DNA from: Cadophora sp. MPI-SDFR-AT-0126
Lineage: Eukaryota; Ascomycota; Leotiomycetes; Helotiales; Ploettnerulaceae
Direction: 5' to 3'
DNA length: 64,000 nt
NCBI GenBank assembly: GCA_020747065.1
Contig: JAGMVK010000001.1
Location: forward strand, 3,596,001-3,660,000
Part shown: one piece after another, positions 33,939 through 45,248 of the stretch
Layout of the letters: the number at the start of each line of letters is the position of its first letter
How positions within the stretch are numbered: position 1 is the stretch's first letter
The notes under the pieces: model-generated
What the model was told of the DNA's origin: nothing
What the model saw: the letters and a program-made list of their open reading frames with translations, nothing else
The model's database searches: none
Position numbers and translations under genes: made by a program

Positions 33939-36900
33939 TCATGCCTCTACCCTCCTTCTCTCTCTCCGCATTTTTGCCCTGTCCTCCTCCGCTTTCCTCT
34001 GGCTGTCCTCTTCCTCCTTCCTTATCTGTGCCAAGCCCTCCACTGTCGGGTTCTCTTGGAACTTACGTAATCGGCTCGCATCTGACCTGCCCCACCTTCT
34101 TTCCATGCGAGCGAGCAACTCCTCCCACTCCGGTCCCGGTGAATCCACTGCGGCCCCGTGCAAAAGTAGCAGCTCTGCGATTTCCCACCGAATCCCAATG
34201 ACAGCAGCCTGTACCGCATTTCCGTAAGATCCTCCTTTCGCATTAATGTCAGCACCCTTATCGAGTAAGAGCTGTACGATGGATTCACTCTCAGAGCGGG
34301 CAGCTACTTGCAGTGCGTTTCCATATTGTCCCCCTTGCGCATTGACCTCAGCACCGTTATCAAGTAAAAGCTGTACGATGGATTCCCACCCGTAAATGGC
34401 AGCTGCTTGCAGTGCGTTCTTATAATCTCCCCCTTGCGCATTGACCTCAGCACCTTTGTCGAGTAAGAGCTGTACGATGGATTCCCTCCCATTGTAGGCA
34501 GCTGCTTGCAGTGCGTTTCCATATTTTCCCCCTTGTACATTGACATCAGCCCCCTTCTCAAGTAGTAAACGCACGATCGCTTCGTGCCGATGATACGCAG
34601 CTGCTTGTAGTGCGAACCCGTGTCCACTCTTGTGTGATATTTCGTCGACCATAGAGGCATTATCTACTTCCAAGATCAATTCAGTGAGTTGTAGCGCACC
34701 GATAGAGCAAGCATGGTAGAGCGGGGGTGGAAAGAGTTCGTCTGCTGTGGTGGTCCAGTATGGTGCGTGAATGGGGTGATCCGAACCTCGGATTCGCGTC
34801 ATGTTTAAAAGACCTTGAGAATCCCGAGTAAAGACCTCTAGAGCTCTCTCCGTGATTGACGGGGTACAATTAGCAGTGGAGATTACGTCCAGATGCTTTG
34901 GCCAGTACTCGACAACATATTCCCATAGCTGATACTGCCGTACAAGTTTTTTTGTAGCAACTACGGTCTTGCTCAGGTATAGATGGTAGGCTAGACATGA
35001 CTCAGTGATATGCATATGTGCGTTCGTTTCTTTGATGCCAAATGCCGTCGATATCATTGATGACATTCGGCCGCATTCAAGGTATTCCTTGATCGAGAAG
35101 TGTGCCAGCCTTATTTCGACGACGTCTTTTCCCCGTCTAGCGTAATGTTCACAGTCATAGCGGTTCTTGTGTATGTGGCGGGGAACTACTGTCACGAGAC
35201 CACACAAGTAGTCCAATACAGCGCCAGGCAGGAGACGGTTTTCTTCATCGAACGGCACTTCAGAATTGGGGTCCAGGATGAATATTTCGGCTACTTCTTC
35301 CAACAGGAGGGGTCGCAGGGAGAATGACAGCCATTCTAAGACTCTGGCAACCTGCTTCTGGTCTGCTGGATCTATGCGCTCTAGCATGCGATCGTACGTT
35401 GCGTCTAGTCCCTTGGGCAGGTCGTGCAGTGCCTTCCTGATTTTGGTTTCTCCTTTGAGTGTTCTTAGAGCTTCGAATTGACAAGCTATGTATTGAAACC
35501 TGTATCTTCTTTCAGTGTCTCTCTCAATACTTCGCCTGTGAAATAGAAGCACCTACATGCCATCAGACTTCGCAATGAGCTCGGTCCTTGCTTCTGCTTT
35601 GAGCTCTGGTGGCCATGAATTGTAAATTCTTGAAGACAAAGTGCAGTCGATAAATAATCCAATATCGTGATCAATGGCAGGTTGGATGGCCAGCAGGTCA
35701 ATGTCCCACTTAAAGGCCTCAGTTCCAGGCGAATATATTGAACCTTCAATGTCTTTCTCCCGCCGACTTGTCAAGAACATATGCATATTTTTTGAGCTTT
35801 TCTCATGGATGGCGGCAAGACACGCCAACAACACTTCCCGGTCGTGGTTCAACTCCGTGTCCGGACACTCATCCAGCGCATCGATGATCACAAAAACTCT
35901 AGAAAATCCTCGAAGTGACTCGATTAGAGTTTTCTGCAGCGTTTTGAGATCGGGCCGATGACCTCTTGCCTTCAAGTCTCCCAGAGCTTTGACTGACAGA
36001 GGGGTATCAGGCCGACAGCAACATATTTGTTTGATGATAGATTCAATCATTCCGACAGCAGTCTGCTTTTGCTCGTCGTTGAAACTGAAGTAGAAATATG
36101 CCAAGGCTACTTGAGGATCTCCTCGGTAGGCTTCCTCCAAGTGGCTGATCACCGAAGAACTACTGGATGTCAGAACTGGCAGATCTGGGAGGTCGAGAAG
36201 GTTACACCCTACCTTAATACAGATTTCCCGGAACCAGCTACAAAATATCTCGATATCAGCATGAGGATTCAGAAAGGACTCCAGTTCCATGACCTACCCT
36301 TCCCGTTAAGCCACATGAGAGAATTGGGTGCCACTTTCCAGCTGTCGAAGTCGTCATTGTTTCGTATTAGCCAGTCCCCTGTGCCATTCTCGTGTTTAGT
36401 CCGAGCGTTGTTGTAATTCAAGGAAGGATCTACCGAGCTCAGCCAATCAAGTAACTCGGTACGTTCTCTGTCACGTTGTGCTCTCTCAACAGCTTCCCGG
36501 AGTGCCGCAACGTCATCAAATCCGGAGTTGAAGATCTCAACCATTTGCTCGTGTCGCTTGTCCAGCTTCTCAAATTCCTCTTCGATTTTCACGTCGCTTA
36601 GCCGGTCATAGGTGCGACACATGGCTTCATCCTGCTTCTGTACGTCTTTCAGCATATCTTCCCATGCGTGCCATTTCACCATGTCTGCAAGTATTCGAAG
36701 TCCGCCGTTCCTGGTGAAGTAGCAAACACTTGTCGCTTGATACTTCAGCACCTGAATATAAAGTGCTTTCAGGGTATCTCTATACCCTTTGTGCGAAGGC
36801 ATGAAATCGGCCCTATCATTTTTGTCCGCATTTGCTTCCCAGCGTCGGAAGTACAAGTTTTCTTGCATGGTGCTGCGAACCAGAACGTCGGAGACACTAG

Positions 36901-37712
36901 CCAGTCCTTCCAGCAGAGCTTTCTCTTGTGCCGACGGATTGAGGAGAAGCTACAAGACATCAATTTTCCATTCTTCGAAAGCTGTTCGAAGATCGTCTGA
37001 GTTCGCCGAAAATACTTACAGGTAAGAAAACCATGACTCCAGCCCATCCAAATGAAGCCAGTGGGTTACTTGTCAGTGCTTCACTGACATATTTATCTGC
37101 CCATTTGGTTATTCCGACCAGAGGCTTGGCCATATCTTTCACCAAGAATTCCTCGCCCAACGCCTTCACTTTCCATGTATCCGCTTTGTACTGCTCCAAT
37201 TTATGGTCCACGACGGTCTTCATCAGGTCTTGCTTCTGCATTTTTCCAAGCGTCGAAGCCAGTCCGCCGTACACACTTTCTCGCAGGCGGTCTTCATACT
37301 TGGTGATGAGATCTTCGTCTTCAGCTCTCAGGTCCTCGTATGCTTCATCCCAGACCTCTCGTATTGGCCTCAAGACTTGCTCCGCGACAGTTGGATCACA
37401 ATTTGCCACTGAATCTAGACCATTGGGGCCATCGATTGCGATCTCCCCAGTCTCGGTACCTTGGCCCACAAGATGGGCATTGTTCGATGATACGCCCTGC
37501 GTCGCAGGCTGTTTGATGGGTTGAACGTCAACATTGTGACTGAGTGCAGGGTTTTCGGCGGGTGGAGTGCTCATGGACGGCGTAGTATTGGCGAGCCTAG
37601 TCTTGGATGCACTTGAGGACAATTTTTCTTTCATTTTGCCTAATCTATCTCTGATCCCCAAGCGTAGCTTTGTCTCCTTAGGTTCATTCATCGTGGGCGA
37701 GGAACTCTCCAT
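33939..37712 (-). CDS. NLR-like NACHT-ankyrin receptor
   Basis: 1178 residues from exons 37712-37020, 36949-36298, 36237-36213 (25 bases), 36162-35557 and 35499-33939, all in phase. Layout: a Ser/Thr-rich N-terminus; an N-terminal domain like that of NWD/NACHT fungal receptors (about residues 110-440: PIREVWDEAYEDLRAEDED); a NACHT NTPase with Walker A WLNGKAGSGKSVL, Walker B VFVIIDALDEC and LTSRRE; a winged/helical region (LPKGLDATYDRMLERIDPAD, AHFSIKEYL); five ankyrin repeats of 33 residues (GNALQAAAYNGRESIVQLLL DKGAEVNAQGG type); and a charged coiled tail (RKEEEDSQRKAEEDRAKMRR). Fungal STAND receptors of this kind oligomerise on ligand sensing and trigger incompatibility or cell death. The ankyrins would bind the ligand. 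All NTPase motifs look functional. It sits just downstream of a HET-domain gene on the same strand. Confidence 0.92.
34180..34630 (-). repeat. 99-bp tandem repeats coding for ankyrin units
   Basis: Within the last exon of the NLR gene, units repeat with a 99-bp period. The 10-mer gctgtacgat recurs at 34271, 34370 and 34469, each 99 bases apart, and flanking stretches are near-identical. The outer units are more diverged. Confidence 0.85.
36213..36237 (-). other. 25-base micro-exon carrying Walker A
   Basis: Flanked on the coding strand by a TTTGTAG acceptor and a GTAGGG donor, with introns of 60 and 50 bases. Joined to its neighbours it completes GKAGSGKSVL in phase. Without it the NTPase would lack its P-loop. 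Confidence 0.8.
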
Positions 37713-38072
37713 CGCGGCAACATCAGAGGAAAAATGCCAGCGGGAGAGGAACTGTGTGAACTGCCACCTGTGGTCTGCACCCAGGCAATGCGAAACGGGT
37801 GTACGTGGCTTCTAGTCCAGAGAGGTCTAACGATCGTGGAGGTGGGAAGTCGCACGAAGTTGGCGAGGCTCTGCGGCTGAAATGTGGTGAACACGGCGGT
37901 AAAGGTAGACGAAATCACCATCGTTGCGTGAAATGCAGGTTGGACATTGGCCGCCACCAAGCCTCATCGTCACCCCCATTTTCAGTCTCGACCAATTGTT
38001 CTGTTTTCTTGCTTGATAGACGTGAGATGTTCATATGGGTCCTCACAAAGCGATTCTACGGTTGCACAGTAT
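37713..38072. other. Gap between HET and NLR genes
   Basis: 360 bases: 3' flank of the HET gene and promoter of the NLR gene. No separate ORF supported. Confidence 0.45.
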
Positions 38073-40315
38073 TTACACAATGGTGACAATCTTCTTCTTC
38101 ACCTTGGATTTTACCACTTCCTCGTACGCTTCATTCTCCAGCATTAAAAACGCATACGAGTCCGGTCCCACTTCTTCCTTCTTTGGCGGCGGGTTCTTTG
38201 TCACACTGATGTTTCCAATACGTCTGTATTCATCTTCTTTGCGTCCAGTCGACTCCAACATAAGAAAGTCGGATCCGGGAAGTCCACTTCCTGGCGCTCC
38301 TTTCCAACGCACGATTTCGAACGCGCCATAGCTCTGTCCAGGGTGCGGCTTGTGGCTCTGATACCACTCATAGATCGCAACATCGACAGTCCTTGTGCTA
38401 TTATACACAATACGTTCAAACGGAGAAAGCTTTGGAAGATCAGACGGTTCCTCCGGGAATTGATTATCAAGCGACCATACTGGAGGCAGGACTTTGATGG
38501 GGAAGAACCGACCACGCATCTTCAGTTCCCCACCGATGACTTGACCAAAGGGATCATCGCCTTTAGTAACGGTATGGACGTCAATTATCTCGGCAACTTT
38601 GAGCATCGAAGTCGCCAAAGCATCTCGAGTCTTCCACGTCGTAGACATAGCAGACAAGTTTCCTATGATGCTAGCCCAGCTCCACGACGGTGCAAGATAC
38701 TCCGACGGTTTCGTTGGGTCAAATCGAGATGAATTGTCGGCGGGATATCTTGGGTTTCTGTTCCACATGAGACTGGGCATGAAATCTTTCTTCCAGTGTC
38801 CAGCAAGATATTGGTCTTTCAGGACTGGTTCGAACGCTCGAGCCAGTCCCGACAGTGCTGGCAGCACATCGAAGTCTTTGGTAAGAAACCGCGTCATATA
38901 TTGCTCTACAATTTCCCACCACCGATCATATGGACTCTCAATCCCAAGCGACTTCCACCATTCTTCAGTCTTGGGTGTACGAATATGGAGTTTTTCGAGT
39001 AGGGTTGGTTCTGGCTTGGTAACCTCCTGATGACCAACGCGAAGCATTTGCTGAATGAACCCTTTGGACCTATATTCTTGAGTCGGCTGCGTGATCCTTC
39101 CTCCTTCATCTTCTTGGTGCTGAGGGCATTCCCACATCATTTGCTGTTGACCGAAAGAGAGCGTTCGCGGTGCCAGTAGGCCTTCTTGGAGAGTCCAACC
39201 TCGCGTCTGAAGAGCACTAGTCTGCAGAGAATGATCCCAGAGCTCTGATCCTGATCTTAGATATATTTTCCCTGACTTCTCCTCAGTTTTCCAATCAAAC
39301 CCAATTTTGGAAATGCCAAGTTTCCTCTTTGAAAATATACCACTTTGTGTGGAAGGCGAGTTCGCAGCCGAGATAGTTACAACGGCTCCGCTGTAGACTT
39401 CTCGCATTTTCGCTGCTTCTGCTGCCCAGTCTTCGCGAGAGTCTTGCTTGATGCATAAAGCGTCAATCCAAATATACTTCACGCGTAGCGCACGAGTGAT
39501 GATGATTGCATCTCGAAGTGTTGTAGGGTATTTCTCCAAAGGAATGCCAGCTTTGAGATTCGCAACAGTGGAATCATTGTGAATGAAAACGGAATCCCCT
39601 CCCCAGCAGTAGCTCAATGCTATCCAGGTCCCGAGCCTACCTCCAGTAGTAATGAGCTTAGGAGGTGTGTTCTCATCTCCAACGTCGATGACCCTGGTCG
39701 GGAGAACCATCTCGGTGCCTGTGTGCTTGCTGCACTTCTCATGCTTATTCAAACATGCATCTAACCAATCTGCAGCAACAGCTAAACATCCCTTCGAAGC
39801 TGGATCTTCATAGATTGACCGTCCCAGGAGATTTAGCCCATCGCTTGGTAGTTCGTCTAAGAATTGTCAGCTGCGTCTCGCCCTCACAGGAAGTGAAAAA
39901 TACCTCGGTCAGCAAATGGTTCAAAAGACGCCAGGGTACGAGCAGTTCCATTTGCCGTCTTCTGTCCCAAAGTAATATATGGCGATCCTTGCCTCGATGC
40001 AATCCATCCACTACATCCCAGGTATACCTCCCCCTGGAATGTCTTATCCAGCCAGTCTTCAGCGATGTCCGGTTTGTCCACTGTCTTGATCCACGTGACC
40101 CACAGCAATTCACAGGTTTCGCAGCCTTGCTCTGCTGATTTCTTCAGAGCAACGATGCTATCGTGCAGTTTGTGAAAGAATGGGATGGGTGGTCTGTAAT
40201 CGTTGGTGTCCGAATAAAGCCGGCCTGTGAGGCCCGTTGATTGAGCATCTTGACCAGCTGACTTGAACAGTAACGTTCGGATGTCGAATTCTCGACACGA
40301 CTTGCAAGGAGACAT
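38073..40315 (-). CDS. HET-domain protein
   Basis: 731 residues from exons 40315-39904 and 39856-38073 (47-base intron), phase-consistent. Starts MSPCKSCREFDIRTLLF, then a Cys-containing segment CETCELLWVTWIK common to this class. The HET domain has its three blocks: WIALSYCWGGDSVF, LRDAIIITRALRVKYIWIDA followed by LCIKQDSREDW, and TRGWTLQEGLLAPRTLSF. The downstream APSWSWASI motif is intact. HET proteins trigger heterokaryon incompatibility cell death when activated; the HET fold is TIR-related. No transmembrane segments seen. Complete, unlike the second HET gene at 48.2 kb. Its position directly upstream of the NLR on the same strand suggests, but does not prove, a functional pairing. Confidence 0.92.
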
Positions 40316-41080
40316 TTCAGCCTCTTTGGAAATTTGATGAAGGTGTGGAAATGGGAAGCAGCCCAAAGAAATGCTTGGGCTGACGCGATCTTGCGGCACA
40401 GGTTTCAGCCCATCACGTGCATGCATATGAAACGTGATGCGTGTGTTGGACTTCACGTGGTAACCCCCCCCCCCCCCCCCCGAGTGAAGCAGACTATTGA
40501 GATGAAAATGATTGTGTTTAAAATTCAAATGGAAGGTGGAAGAGCTTAGTAGACAGCACGATGTCCTCGAAAAATGTTCTGTAAACAATATCTGCGTCGG
40601 CACCGCTTGGCTAGGTTATTCGTTGAACAGAGTTATAAGTCAAGACAGAACTGGATATGTGACATTGAATACACTATGACTCTTACTGAGACTATTATTA
40701 AGATTGTGTGATCTGAATGAGCCTTATCAGACGCCATCAATGCATCGTAAGGATGTTTGTAGCGAGGTTTGATAAGATCGCGTCGTGATGTGATTTGTTT
40801 AGTTATTGGCTTCGTTTCACAGATGTTCTGGTGAGGCATGCTTCTGCAGGACGCAAAGTCAGGAATATTGCACGCGATAACATATCCACTTATCCAGACA
40901 TGCCGTATCGAGTCGCGAACCCTCCTCTTGGCCGGCGTATAAAAATGTTCACCTTCCCGTTGTCACTGGACTCGGAAAAGGTTACTGGCGTTATATCACC
41001 AGCACAGCTTCCTCCATCTTCTAGGTCTGGGTAGCTTATGCCATGAATTACTTTTGTGTGCTACAAACAGATCGTAAGGT
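40316..41080. other. Gap with C18 tract and TATA-like element
   Basis: Upstream region of the HET gene. Contains C18 at 40464-40481 and a TATAAAAA at 40938-40945. No intact gene. Confidence 0.45.
40464..40481. repeat. Poly-C tract (C18)
   Basis: Eighteen consecutive C on the plus strand, the longest homopolymer I saw in the window, in the upstream region of the HET gene. Confidence 0.9.
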
Positions 41081-41081
41081 A

Positions 41082-41713
41082 CTACTGGGAGCTCTCTTCA
41101 GCCTCAGTTGAGACTGACTGTAAAAAGTGCGCATGTCTTGGTTTGATTGACAGAAACGACGTACGGACAGCACTCGCCCCCATCGTTCTCGCTTTGATTG
41201 GCACTGGTGGAGTCCTAGTTTCTAACCAGGTCATCATCACTGTCATGACGTCAGTTGACTTTATCGCCTCAGTCACAGCTCTCACAATTGGACTCCGCGC
41301 ACAAGCTCGGGTCATCAGACTCTCACTACAACCGCTTCATCTCCGAAGTCAACAAGAACACGTACGATGAAATCGTGTCCGAAGTTGTCGAGCTCGAAAT
41401 ATCCGAGATTCATAAGATTCGGGAATTCATGCGAGCTCCTGAAGCTCAAATTATCTGGCAATGGGTTCCACTTGTCCCAGCCCTCGCTCACCTAGCGAAT
41501 GTGGACTTTATACGATGGGCGTTTGTAGTTTCTCTTAAGGACTCTTTCGACAACATTTATCTCAAAACGATTACCTTTGAGGTTACTGCTTGTTTCGCTT
41601 CGTTGTGCATTGGAAGTGTCGCAGGGCACTTGAATAATCATGCCGCTGCTGCTTTGTACGTTGGGCAGTCAGGCGGGAGACATGGCGCATATTCCCCACG
41701 AAGATATGATTAG
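41082..41713 (+). pseudogene. C-terminal relic of an MFS transporter
   Basis: Two overlapping frames read like the last third of a fungal 14-TM-type MFS carrier (siderophore/toxin efflux group). The first has ALAPIVLALIGTGGVLVSNQ, then VIITVMTSVDFIASVTALTI and GLRAQARV. The second continues HYNRFISEVNKNTYDEI and finishes DNIYLKTITFEVTACFASLC, IGSVAGHLNNHAAAAL. The switch near 41305-41320 has no intron to explain it. The first two-thirds of the transporter are absent upstream, so this is a truncated, frameshifted remnant. Assignment rests on the pattern of the last helices and is moderate. Confidence 0.5.
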
Positions 41714-42450
41714 AGGCTGAAATATGACGAGACCAAGCTGATGCAATTCACGAAATCATATCAAAGGTCGCATGGGAACAAATGGCATGCTTAGGCGGTG
41801 GCGTTCAAGAAGTCTGGGTACGAAATGTCAAAAAATGATTACGTGAGACTATTTACTGTTTTGGGACATTGCCAAAATTCTTCTTACAGGTAGACCAGAT
41901 ACGAACTGTAACCCGGCCGGCCGAAAATGTCGTCGGCAGGTAGCCGATGGAGGTCAGCAGAAGCTTGGCGTCAATCAATACCCGATGTTGCATCGCTGAA
42001 AGCCTACCACCCCTACTTGATAGCGGAGGGCTGAAGGGAATGGCTATTTCCATCAATAAATTCCCATCAAAGCTGGAAATCTTCGCAGGAGACGATTTCA
42101 GAGAATGGAGAGGGAACATCGGTGCCTGAACGCGAAATTGTGTCTTTCAAGCCTGTTTGCTAAGCGAGAGGAAGTGATAACCAAGGCTGAAAGTTTGGTC
42201 GATTGATTGGGAACGAGTTTATCAGCCCTTTTAATAAGCGATCAGCCTTTTTCTCAGCTCGTATCCTTGTACAAAACGTTGTGGGTGCATTGGTCTTAGA
42301 AGAGGGTTCCTTGCTAGCAATATAGATATCGGCCCCAAGCCGAAGGGTACCTCTCGAAGTCATGAAGCTTTGCACATTCGCCACCAATTACAGCAAAGAG
42401 CAGTTGCCGTTCTCTCACATTACCCCCTTGCAGTCATCGACAATTTGCAT
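41714..42450. other. Gap, no gene
   Basis: No coding sequence supported. A minus-strand frame at 42119-41853 has no recognisable domain. It holds the promoter of the 7-TM gene. Confidence 0.4.
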
Positions 42451-43812
42451 ATGGAGGATAACCAAGGCTACGCACTGAGCTGTCAAACTGCTCGTGCAAC
42501 TGATTATTATGGCCTTGGCGTTCGGCTAGGCATTTACTTCACATGGCTTCAGACCTACATCGCCAACAACTTCCTCTCATCGGAGATATCTGGTGCAGCA
42601 GACACCAACACCATATTCCTGCTTGTGCTTTTGATTGCAATGATAAAGTGCAGCAGTACGAACATGTTGGAGCAAATCGACGGCTTGATTCTCATGCATC
42701 TCAGCGGCGGATTCATCTTCGGTACTTTCAGCATTTGGGGCTATCGAACTCGACAATATATTGAGAGCGGACCCAAAGCTATTCGGTTCTTTGGTGGCTT
42801 TGGAACGCATTCGAGACTCATCGTCAGTCTTGCCGTCAGTGTCTATGGTCTGTGGTACTGGTTGTATGCCGTTACTGGAGGACTCATCGCAATGGGAAGT
42901 AAGGAAGAGACCGGCGAATTGGCAGTCGACCCTCCCAACTCTCCAGATTGTCAAACTCTCTTTACCTTCATGTTTGGAAAAGTCCGAGCTGATGGTGGCA
43001 TTCGAACGTTTTACATTGTTGTCTGTACAGGCTGCTGCCTCTACTTCGGAACCATGCTCTTGGCATCCAGCATCGCTGGCTGGGCTCGAGTCAACAAAAT
43101 GATCGATCTATACAAACATCAACGTTGGGCTGATACATCTCGTCTGCGCTTTGCGACTGGGCTCAACTATAGGGAGTAAGTTTCAGGCGCAAGGTATTTT
43201 GGTTATTGCTGATTTGACGATCGTAGACTCGAGCTTTTCTTCAAAACTCTTCGCATCCTAAATCTCGTCTGGCTTGTTTACTCCGCTTTCCTCATCGAGT
43301 TCTCGTTGAACTTCAACAATGTCACAGCAGTTCTTAAAGGTCGGAATAATGGCAACGAGATTCATCTACCTGCGCAGCTTCTTCCGCTTCTGATGGGAAC
43401 TTTCGGTCTAGTCCGGATACTATATCTTGTCTTCGAGTCGAAGCGATCACCAGAAGATATGGAGCCCTCGCTAGCCGACTCGTCTCCACCACAGCGCTCA
43501 CGTACACTGCATGCACGGAACTTCCTACTTGCTTTCTCCCCCGCCATGTCGAGGGACTCGGTAATGATAAAGCACGATCCGGATGATGTTGACGACCTGG
43601 AGCGAGGACGACCTTGGCCGATAAGATACTTGGTGGCTTGGCTACCGTGGCTCAGTCTTTTGAAACAATTTCAAGAAAATCACACAGTGCCCAAAGGGAA
43701 GAGATTGAGTTATCAGAGCTATCGGAGTGGTTTTTCACAAGGGTATGAGATGATTGATGTGGTTCAGCCAGCTAAGTTAGGTCAGGAAAGGGATAGTAAC
43801 ATCGATTCTTGA
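42451..43812 (+). CDS. Orphan seven-helix membrane protein
   Basis: 436 residues from exons 42451-43175 and 43227-43812, in phase. Starts MEDNQGYALSCQTARATDYY and shows about seven hydrophobic helices: GVRLGIYFTWLQTYIANNF, TIFLLVLLIAMIKC, LILMHLSGGFIFGTFSIWGY, LIVSLAVSVYGLWYWLYAVT, FYIVVCTGCCLYFGTMLLAS, ILNLVWLVYSAFLIEF and LLMGTFGLVRILYLVFE. A hydrophilic tail follows (about 100 residues, with DPDDVDDLERGRPWP). I know similar uncharacterised ascomycete membrane proteins but no function. It is not the rhodopsin-like family found at 46.6 kb. The gene is bracketed by the poly-C and poly-G tracts. Confidence 0.75.
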
Positions 43813-44186
43813 GATTTTGGTCAACGTCACAAAGACCGATAATTTCTCAAGACGGGGGGGGGGGGGGGCGTTCACAGGTTACTTTTTATGTATAATATCA
43901 TTGATTCATAAAGTTTAGTATCCCACATCTGGCAGTGATCATGATTGAGCAGGGTCTAGTCATTTGCGATATATTCATGTGTGGGAAGGCAGACGATCAG
44001 CACATGTTCGTGTGCTTGTTTGAGAAAAACAAGAATCTGCCAATAGATCTACAGCTTCCATAAGTTATGTAAAACTAATTACGCATGCGATCTAGAGCAA
44101 GAATGACTATGATTTGTGCTATTTTGCGTTGCTCACATACATCGTGTCTACACTGATAGGTCAACAAAGCCTTTGTCTGGACCACA
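43813..44186. other. Intergenic with G15 tract
   Basis: 3' flanks of two convergent genes, containing G15 at 43854-43868. Otherwise AT-rich. Confidence 0.5.
43854..43868. repeat. Poly-G tract (G15)
   Basis: Fifteen consecutive G on the plus strand, 42 bases after the stop of the 7-TM gene. Confidence 0.9.
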
Positions 44187-45212
44187 TTATCCATTCAGCC
44201 ATCCCATCAGAGCATCGTGATATCGATCCGGTGCCTGGATCTGAGGTGCGTGCCCAAGATCAGGAAACATAATTAACGTCGAGTCGGGAATCGCAGCAGC
44301 AGTCTGTGGACCCAAGACATCATAATGTCCAAGCTTGGCCTGGACATCCGGAGGCGACCATTGCTTTCCAATCGCAGTGTTGTCTTTTGCGCCAATCAAG
44401 AGCAAGGTCTTCACTTTCAGAAAAGGAAACTCGTAAACAATTGGTTGAGTCAGAACCATGTCCACAATTAATGCTTGATTCCATGTGAACTTGTCCGCCT
44501 TACTTCCAGTGTAGATGTTCATCAACATGTTGACCCAGATATCGTAGCTATCATCCCAGGTTCCGACGTAGTAGGTAGCTTGTTCGTAGCCACGAATTGA
44601 AGCATAGGTACTGGACTTCTCCTGAGCCCACGTGATATCTGTGTCGATGTATGGCACACCCAGAGCCTTCCAGTCCTCCAGGCCGATGGGATTTGTCAAG
44701 ACCAATTCCGTCACATTAGCAGGATACATGAGAGAGAATCTCGTAGCCAACATGCCACCCATCGAGTGGCCGATGACGGTCACCCTTGAGATTCCAAGTT
44801 TGGCGATTAATCGGTAAGTGTTTGCGGCGAGCTGCTGGAGACTGAACTGATAGCGATCAGGTTTTTGCGATTTACAGAATCCAATCTGGTCGGGCAAAAT
44901 GACTCGATATCCAGCTTCAGCAAGTACGATGGCTGTAGCTGACCATGTCGGACCGCAGAAGTTCTTCCCGTGGAGAAGGATTGCTGTTTTCCCATTCGAC
45001 GGGCCAGTTGGCGCAACGTCCATGAAAGCCATCTCCAGGGTCTGGGCCTTCTGGGTGGTGAATTGAAAGAGCTTTACGGGCCATGGATAGGTGAAGTTGG
45101 ATCCATTGAGATCTTCGGGGATGTGATGTTCCTTAATGAAATCCGGCGATGTGCAAGAGACGCATTGGACAAGCCAGAAGCTCAAAAGAACGGCACATTG
45201 TCGAAACTTCAT
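44187..45212 (-). CDS. Secreted alpha/beta hydrolase
   Basis: 341 residues, single exon. The frame opens 12 codons earlier (45248), but the ATG at 45212 gives a clean signal peptide, MKFRQCAVLLSFWLVQCVSC. The fold is alpha/beta hydrolase: oxyanion-hole segment AILLHGKNFCGPTW, LPDQIGFCKSQKP, nucleophile elbow VTVIGHSMGGMLATRF, acid LLLIGAKDNTAIG, and base MFPDLGHAPQIQAPD. Several N-glycosylation sequons (NGSNFT) fit an exported enzyme. Family members include epoxide hydrolases and esterases; the missing HGxP after the oxyanion strand argues against a classical epoxide hydrolase. Substrate unknown. Confidence 0.85.
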   Translation of the reverse strand: MKFRQCAVLLSFWLVQCVSCTSPDFIKEHHIPEDLNGSNFTYPWPVKLFQFTTQKAQTLEMAFMDVAPTGPSNGKTAILLHGKNFCGPTWSATAIVLAEAGYRVILPDQIGFCKSQKPDRYQFSLQQLAANTYRLIAKLGISRVTVIGHSMGGMLATRFSLMYPANVTELVLTNPIGLEDWKALGVPYIDTDITWAQEKSSTYASIRGYEQATYYVGTWDDSYDIWVNMLMNIYTGSKADKFTWNQALIVDMVLTQPIVYEFPFLKVKTLLLIGAKDNTAIGKQWSPPDVQAKLGHYDVLGPQTAAAIPDSTLIMFPDLGHAPQIQAPDRYHDALMGWLNG

Positions 45213-45248
45213 CGCTGCCACTGAATGGAGATCGACGCGACTCTGCAT

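Noticed and set aside
37688..37960. 90-codon minus-strand ORF upstream of the NLR
   Set aside because: Lies in the NLR promoter in another frame, with no domain.
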